Positions 59,301-64,000 of a DNA stretch of 64,000 bases are shown in pieces. Origin of the DNA: Daedaleopsis sinensis (lineage: Eukaryota > Basidiomycota > Agaricomycetes > Polyporales > Polyporaceae); assembly GCA_033807695.1 (NCBI GenBank), contig CM066310.1:3038001-3102000 (forward strand), written 5' to 3'. The translations under genes were made by a program, and so were the position numbers. Position 1 is the stretch's first letter. The number at the start of each line of letters is the position of its first letter. The notes under the pieces were generated by a model, which saw only the letters and a program-made list of their open reading frames with translations, searched no databases and was not told the origin of the DNA.

Positions 59301-59880
59301 TAGATGCTCACCTCGTATGCTGGCAGTCGAGGAGTAAGTTACGCAAAGGAGATGAAAGGACGGGACGCGCACCGGTCTCGATGAGTTCATAGTCGGTGTA
59401 GCTCCGGAAGAAGCGGTAGGAGAAGAAGGAGATTATGGCGTATACGGCGGGCATGTACAATATTCGGAGTCTGCGGAGATGTGGCAAGTTCGAGCCGCCG
59501 AACGGGAGAAGAGATAGACCGAAAGTACGTACATTTGTCGCTGTTCCGCCGGATTCGTATAGCTCCTGCACGGATCTGAGAGATGGGTGGCGTTTGCTGG
59601 CATGCCTGAAACTCACCGACAGTGCAGCGTGACGTTGATTGCGGTGAGGATGAGAGTCTACCGCGCAGCTGGCGTTAGCCTCGCTGTTCACGCGTTCACG
59701 TCCCCAGCTGTCACAACAGCCGCCACATACCACAAGTGCGCATGCGCCCGCTATCACCCAGCCTATTCGGTGTGGATCCCAGTTGAGGCCATTCTCGTCC
59801 CAGAACGCTGACTGGTCAAAAACCTGCTTGTTATCGCTCGGACATAGGGTGTTGTTTGTGCTTGGAGAGTCGTCGGACAT
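56369..59880 (-). CDS. TMEM184/OST-alpha family seven-TM protein
   Basis: Start at 59880 (MSDDSPSTNNTLCPSDNKQV). Exons spell the family in order: HRIGWVIAGACALV, LILTAINVTLHCR, SYTNPAEQRQM, RILYMPAVYAIISFFSYRFF, DYELIET, AYE (microexon), SVTLSAFL, LLLIEYVASTAVEHDVGNAI, AYFMYTVKWAVLQYVILRP, GIVCQHYGILCESGPFSFK, LSKFMSIKLIVMFTFYQSF, SALEGRVIHATQYWTETNIA, MVGFSAFMMYAYSWKEYKVA, and a Gly/Gln-rich tail ending STGIAQ at 56369. TMEM184 proteins resemble the organic solute transporter alpha chain; fungal members are vacuolar or plasma-membrane proteins of uncertain cargo. One intron (58012-59311) is about 1.3 kb, far larger than the others. Confidence 0.85.
58012..59311 (-). other. 1.3 kb intron with a foldback insertion
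   Basis: Bounded by GTGAGC after the microexon and an ATCCCAG acceptor before TCTGTGACC. Typical introns here are 50-70 nt, so most of it is inserted DNA. It holds the hairpin array at 58904-59154; I find no coding exon in it. Confidence 0.65.
58904..59154. repeat. Chain of three long hairpins with shared CCAGACG ends
   Basis: Hairpin 1, 58904-58985, arms of about 28-31 bp (GGTTCTCTGTTT pairs with AAACAGAGAACC). Hairpin 2, 58981-59082, arms of about 33 bp (GGTGGGGGTATC pairs with GATACCCCCACC). Hairpin 3, 59078-59154, a perfect 21-bp stem (59078-59098 with 59134-59154). Neighbouring hairpins share their CCAGA/TCTGG ends. A weaker related arm pair lies just upstream (about 58816-58912). Confidence 0.82.
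59312..59319 (-). other. 8-nt microexon of the TMEM184-like gene
   Basis: On the minus strand the exon is CATACGAG, preceded by an acceptor (GACTGCCAG) and followed by a donor (GTGAGC). Spliced between the exon ending GAGACCG and the exon starting TCTGTGACC it restores ...IET-AYE-SVTLSAF, the family's usual 'IETVYEAVTLSAF' region. Without it the frame is lost. Confidence 0.68.
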
Positions 59881-59935
59881 GTTCGCCGCGTCAGGGGTCG
59901 TCGCAGGTCGTCCCGGTCAAAGCCAGCACAGATTA

Positions 59936-59967
59936 TGAGAAAGAGAAAGAGAAAGAGAAAGAGAGAG
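59936..59967 (+). repeat. (GAAAGA)n microsatellite
   Basis: About five GAGAAA-type units upstream of the TMEM184-like gene start. Confidence 0.85.
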
Positions 59968-60828
59968 TGGCGGGTTTCCTGAAGCCGGGGGTTGTATGAA
60001 CGCGGAGCTGGAGTGAGTAGCGTCGAGGTGAGGTCACAATATGCGGCAGGCTGTACGTAGGCGCCCAATGTGTCTCTTGGGCGCTCCGAAAGCGTTGCCG
60101 AGTTACTACTACTACTTGACTACCACCTTGTTTTCTTTTCCTCCTCTCCAACCCCTCTGGGTCTCCTTCGTGAACTTTTTATCTTACATCTGACAAGTCG
60201 TCCAGACGATCTATCTGTCCGTATTGTTTGGTGACAATTCAACCTGCTTCGGTACACCTGCTGCCGTTCTCTGCGACTGCGGACCGTGTCGGACACTGGC
60301 CGCTTCTTGGTCAGTCTATAATTGTCCTCCTCCTCCTCCTCCTTCCAGCGTGGCTACTCACACCGCCAGAAGGGGGAAATATCTGGTACTGGCATAGCTT
60401 GAGGCAGTGAAGTGTGATACACACCCGGTGCAGCGCGTTGTGTCAGGGGTCAGAATCAGGCATCCTCAGAAAATTGTGGCATATCCTCAGGCTTTGAAGA
60501 GTGTGTCGTACCAAAATCCCTGCATGCTACAGCGACATAGAGACCGAGCTGACTGAATCCAATCATATGCCTATAGTGTCCACAGTCACGACCATCTGAT
60601 TCCGCGCAACACATCATACCGGGTCAAACAAAAGTCGGATCTATACGTGAACATGCACCTTGATCCTCTTGGGGACGAACAGCTCGCAAGAGGCCTCCCC
60701 TAGCCTCGTGCATTTTGGCCGTTTGCGCGGTTGCCACGCGCTGTTGGGTTAGACGACGGTACGAAAGTCCCCATCATGGGCACGAAATGGCCTGGGATGC
60801 CCGATGGAGTCTAGGCAGCCCAGTCAGC
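59968..60828. other. Intergenic stretch
   Basis: No supported gene. A short run of pyrimidine triplets (CTCCTC) lies near 60327-60345. Confidence 0.4.
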
Positions 60829-61506
60829 TCAACCCTGCACCTGGGGCGTAACGGGCAGCTGCTCGTGCCCTCTATAATCACGAACGGACGAGACACTCAC
60901 CCCTGTTTGTTGCCCAGAATTCTGGCGAGGCATCGACGACGCATGCGGGGCATTCCCACCCCCACGTCCCCTACCGCTGAAGTTCCCGTTCCCGTTCCCA
61001 CCTCCACCCCCACCTCTGGGCCCTGCGTTCTGGTGGCTTTTTGGAGCGTGGTGCTGGCCCTGTCCATTCCCAGCGGTGCGCCCGCCACCGTTATGGTTAT
61101 TGTTCCCACCGCCCCCACCCCCACCCCCGTTTCCTTGCGAGCGCTGCGGACCCCCTCCGCTCCTGGTCTGCAAACATTCCAGCACTCAGGCTCGCAAGCC
61201 CACGCAGACTCGGACTACGGGCGCACACACCTGTCCCTGCGGCTTGGGCCTCGCGCCTTGTCCCTGCCCGCCCCGATTGCTATTGCCAGCGTTGGCGTTG
61301 GGGGTGGGACCACCGCCAGCTCCGAGGCCGAGGCCATTCCCGCCGAGGACGCTCGCAACCGAGTCGGAGTTGAGGTTCAGGGTCAGTGTGACTGTTGTTG
61401 TCGTCGACGACGAGACGGCTGGCGCTGCGCCCGTGTTATTCCCGGCGCGCGGCTGCGGCTTCGCCTTCGTTTTAGCGGGTTGGGGCTTCACGGTCCTCGT
61501 CGACAT
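60829..61506 (-). CDS. Gly/Asn-rich low-complexity protein with RGG-like motifs
   Basis: Start MSTRTVKPQPAKTKAKPQPR at 61506, a basic head, then SSSTTTTVTLTLNLNSDSVA, NANAGNSNRGGQGQGARP; after an intron (donor GTGTGT at about 61230, acceptor TTTGCAG near 61167) a glycine-rich block (GNGGGGGGGGNNNHNGGGRT, NFSGRGRGGGNAPHASS, QQTG) and a final intron before VQG and stop. About 200 residues. RGG and GN-rich composition is common in RNA-binding, phase-separating proteins, but no folded RNA-binding domain is visible. The opposite strand's proline/alanine-rich frame (60715-61710) is the shadow. Confidence 0.55.
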
Positions 61507-62240
61507 CGTCTGGCTGGGAATTTCGTTGGCTCCGACGCCTCTCGCAGGGAAGAACGACTGGTGAGCACTTACCAGTGGTGGTACGCGGGAGAGGGGATGG
61601 TGGACGGGCGTTTGGACGATGCATGGACGACTCTGGGTCGACTGCCGCAGCATCTCAGCGTCACGAGCCCGCGTGACACTTGCGGCCTCTATCGCAGGGA
61701 AGCTGATTGAACGCTGTCGCTATCCGATGCTAGGCTCTACGGTCTACCCTTGGCGCAACGCTCGTGCTCAAGACCAGGCACGAAGGAGGTTGGATGATAC
61801 TATGCGTTCGCAAAGCTGTCGGGACAACGCCGGCAAAGAGCTCTTGTCCGAACGCAATTCGATCTCAACCTGACCAACCTAACCATCCTAGAGCGGCTCT
61901 GGCGAATTCCATCTGCCGTTCGATCACAGCTACGACTAGAAAGGGCATGCAGCCCGGGACGGCTTCCCGATTCTCTTCGGATGATCCTGAATGGCTACTA
62001 GCTGCAGTGCTCTCACGCGGAGCTCCATCGACTATCACATCTTGAACACTCCGAGACGCCTGGCTTTTCACTTTGCTGACTCCTCCCGTTCCCGTCTCTG
62101 CTTGCGGTCGACGCACCACCCACCACATATCGGGGCTAGCGACATGTGGTGGTCGACGACTCTTGTACTAATCCAGTACTGCGCGGTGGTATGGACACGG
62201 TGCCCACTGAAAGGTGGCGTGCTTAAGTGGAGTCACCTGA
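61507..62240. other. Intergenic stretch before a broken block
   Basis: No supported exon. Short frames here have no paralogue or splice support. Confidence 0.4.
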
Positions 62241-62254
62241 GCCCCCGATGATCC

Positions 62255-62625
62255 CGAAGTTGTGAGTATGTCGTGCACGACAAGTCTGTACCTGTACTGG
62301 ACGGAGATATTGGGGTACGCGTGATTCTGCCTGTCACTATGGATGAGAGCGCAACGTTCCCCGTCCTCGTCTGGTTCCATGGCGGAGGTACGCAGGCGGG
62401 TTCCTTGAAAGCTGACGTTTCTTTCGTGGAAGGTTTCATGATTGGAGATCTCGAGATGGACGACTTCCACCTTCGGGCGATCAGTGCTGAGCTGCAGTTC
62501 GCTATCGTAAGCGTCGACTACATGTACGTCTTACATTCGCGAATTTATCATCCTCCTTCATCCGACACTTCTGTCATAGACTTGCCCCGGAGCACTACTT
62601 CCCCATGGCCCATGACGAGGAGCTT
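62255..62625 (+). pseudogene. Fragment of an HSL-family hydrolase (exons 2-4)
   Basis: Plus-strand pieces HDKSVPVLDGDIGVRVILPV, FPVLVWFHGGG, then a normal intron, MIGDLEMDDFHLRAISAELQ, and LAPEHYFPMAHDE. Closest to the copy at 54271-55641 (HDKSVPV, LEMDDxHLR, LAPEH). The frame then runs straight into sequence that is the reverse complement of the first exon of the other hydrolase, so the gene is truncated by a rearrangement. Confidence 0.68.
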
Positions 62626-62700
62626 GGGGCTCTGCGACTAGACCTGAGGCATGCAATGCCGTCGCCAGTTCCATCTTCGTGGTACGTAGTAAGCCAAGGA
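62625..62700 (-). pseudogene. First-exon fragment of the other HSL hydrolase
   Basis: On the minus strand: ATG, then ELATALHASGLVAEPQAP, as in the gene at 45786, with four codons (LDPE) missing. It is preceded by the same upstream sequence as at 45690-45785, so it belongs to an inverted duplicate of the 44-46 kb block. Confidence 0.65.
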
Positions 62701-62881
62701 GCGATTGTAAATCTTGAACGAGAATCGGAGGTCTGATTGGTTAGCACTGAAAGAATCGCTGTGCATATAGGGATCGCCAGTGCTGACAAGGTTAGTCGTC
62801 ATGCATCACCATTTGGCATTGGTACTCAAGTACTCACACGCGAAGCTCTCTCTTTAACAGGCCGTAAACAGCAGAATTTGC

Positions 62882-63960
62882 CTACGCGTCCATGGTTCTC
62901 CCATTGAACTCCTCTCGAACCCATCCCATATCTCGGACTCCATGCATTTCGTTTGCGAAGACGGATATTGTGGGCGCATTTTCGGTGGCGGTCCGGAACA
63001 GACTACGAGGGTACAGCTCTTGAAGCGATCGCTCCGCTCGAGTCAAAGGCGCATGGATTGTCATGCGTGTGCAATCGACGTTGAGAGCGAACGTGCGCAG
63101 CTTGACGAACGCCCCCACATGGTCATGGTCTGCTTCTGCAGAAATACATGCGTCGATCAAAACCTGTATAGTCGTAACATCGGCTAGCACTCACCACCTT
63201 AGACCCGATATCGCGTTCACTGTCGTCGCCATAGAAAGATAGTTTGATTCGGAGCTCTTCAACGTCTTGAAGAAACGCAGCCGCTTCTGCCAGGCGAGAA
63301 AGGCACCAGCTCACATCCCATCCGCCTATCATGATCTCGAGACAGGCAGGTCGAGTATACTCCAGGGCGGGAGCAATATACGCGAAGGACCAGATCAGAC
63401 CGTAAGCTTTGAGGTGACGGACGTGACAGGTGAGTCCGAGAACGTATGGCCCGGCCCAATGTACAAATACGACGTCAAGCTTGTCCCAACATCGGCCGAG
63501 GAGAGCGTTCCTGTTCCCCTCGTAGATTTCGCGGAACTCTGCGCGTCGGGAATCTTGGATATCGCTGCTGCCTTCCGGCACGGCTGCGAGACGGACGTTG
63601 AGGTTGCAGAGGTTGGGATAGGTCTCGACCCACTGGAGTGTCGCCGGATACCTTATCCCGCTCATCAAGAGTTTGCGCACGTTCGGATACTACACAGGGA
63701 GACCGGGAACGAACTCGTCCGGTTCCCACTCCTCGCAGTACAGCTCGACAAGCGATGTACGGGAACGCTTTAGTAGGGCCGCGGGGTGCATCAGGGTAAA
63801 CATGTCGTTTACTAGAATGTTCCAACTCTCGTAGTCCGGGTCCTCCACGTCCGAGTCCTCTAAGTCCTCTACGGCGTAGGATAGATCTGCACGCACGTCT
63901 TATAAGGGTCTTCCAAGAGGTCCATCGCCTTGTATGAGTCGTGTTGTACATCGACACGTG
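62882..63960 (-). pseudogene. Decayed, inverted copy of the F-box/LRR-like gene
   Basis: Homologous by eye to 43959-45395 (shared: NRNALLGRCWDKLD, RLAEAAAFLQDVEELRIKLS, VVSASRCYDYTGFD, FVKLRTFALNVDC, AERSLQELYPRSLF, EEFNGRT). Lesions: an in-frame TAG after EFVPGLPV near 63690, and a net +1 frameshift after YDYTGFD near 63130; the reading at the far right edge is also shifted. Truncated by the window end. Confidence 0.78.
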
Positions 63961-64000
63961 CGATGCGTGGGGCCTCCGCCGCCTCAGATAGAGTCGCCTC

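Noticed and set aside
60715..61710. 331-codon plus-strand open frame
   Set aside because: Proline/alanine-rich antisense of the Gly/Asn-rich minus-strand gene; no domain and no splice logic.

Overview
The window looks like a filamentous basidiomycete (Agaricomycetes, probably polypore-like). Nearly every gene is split by short 50-70 nt GT-AG introns, and the families are typical of mushroom genomes: expanded HSPA12-like Hsp70 ATPases, a DUF6534-type membrane protein, F-box proteins with a 'TPELQVQILL' start, a CxC5/CxC6 protein of the KDZ transposon world, HSL-type esterases and a degenerate-HRD kinase. Assignment is from sequence pattern only; no database search was run.

Left third. An HSPA12-like gene (454-2977, one apparent 1-nt frameshift) is followed by what I read as a complete giant DNA transposon of about 15.9 kb (3297/3298-19179). 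It has imperfect terminal inverted repeats, an 8-9 bp direct target-site duplication (CATTTGCTG at 3289-3297 and 19180-19188), and mirrored CCGGAAC-like subterminal motifs. Inside are a CxC5/CxC6 protein that itself carries a plausible DDE transposase core (4683-7019) and five cargo genes of unknown function (7272-8296, 8583-13789, 14447-15152, 15831-16703, 16.7-18.2 kb), one with a GRF-like zinc-binding N-terminus.

Middle (19.6-36.8 kb). This is a repeated two-gene module: an HSPA12-like ATPase next to a gene for a ~465-residue coiled-coil protein, transcribed divergently from a shared 0.3-0.5 kb promoter. Three complete pairs are present (19.6-24.1, 24.7-29.0, 32.3-36.8 kb), plus an orphan coiled-coil gene (29.4-30.8 kb) and an orphan ATPase (454-2977) whose partner may lie off the left edge. 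All ATPases share a short C-terminal 'RGPAxIVYDD' exon and all coiled-coil genes share one phase-1 intron. I consider this paired, amplified module the best candidate for an undescribed system; the transposon sits in the middle of the array.

Right half (38.9-64 kb). After a gene-poor 2 kb stretch come an F-box protein, a beta-lactamase-like serine hydrolase, a second F-box/LRR-like protein, an HSL-family esterase with a relic behind it, a seven-TM DUF6534-type protein, a SAM methyltransferase, a kinase-like protein, a small conserved protein, a second HSL-family esterase, a TMEM184/OST-alpha family membrane protein with an 8-nt microexon and a 1.3 kb intron full of long hairpins, and a Gly/Asn-rich protein. 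The right end is an inverted, decayed copy of the F-box-plus-esterase block of 44-46 kb joined to an esterase fragment from a different paralogue.
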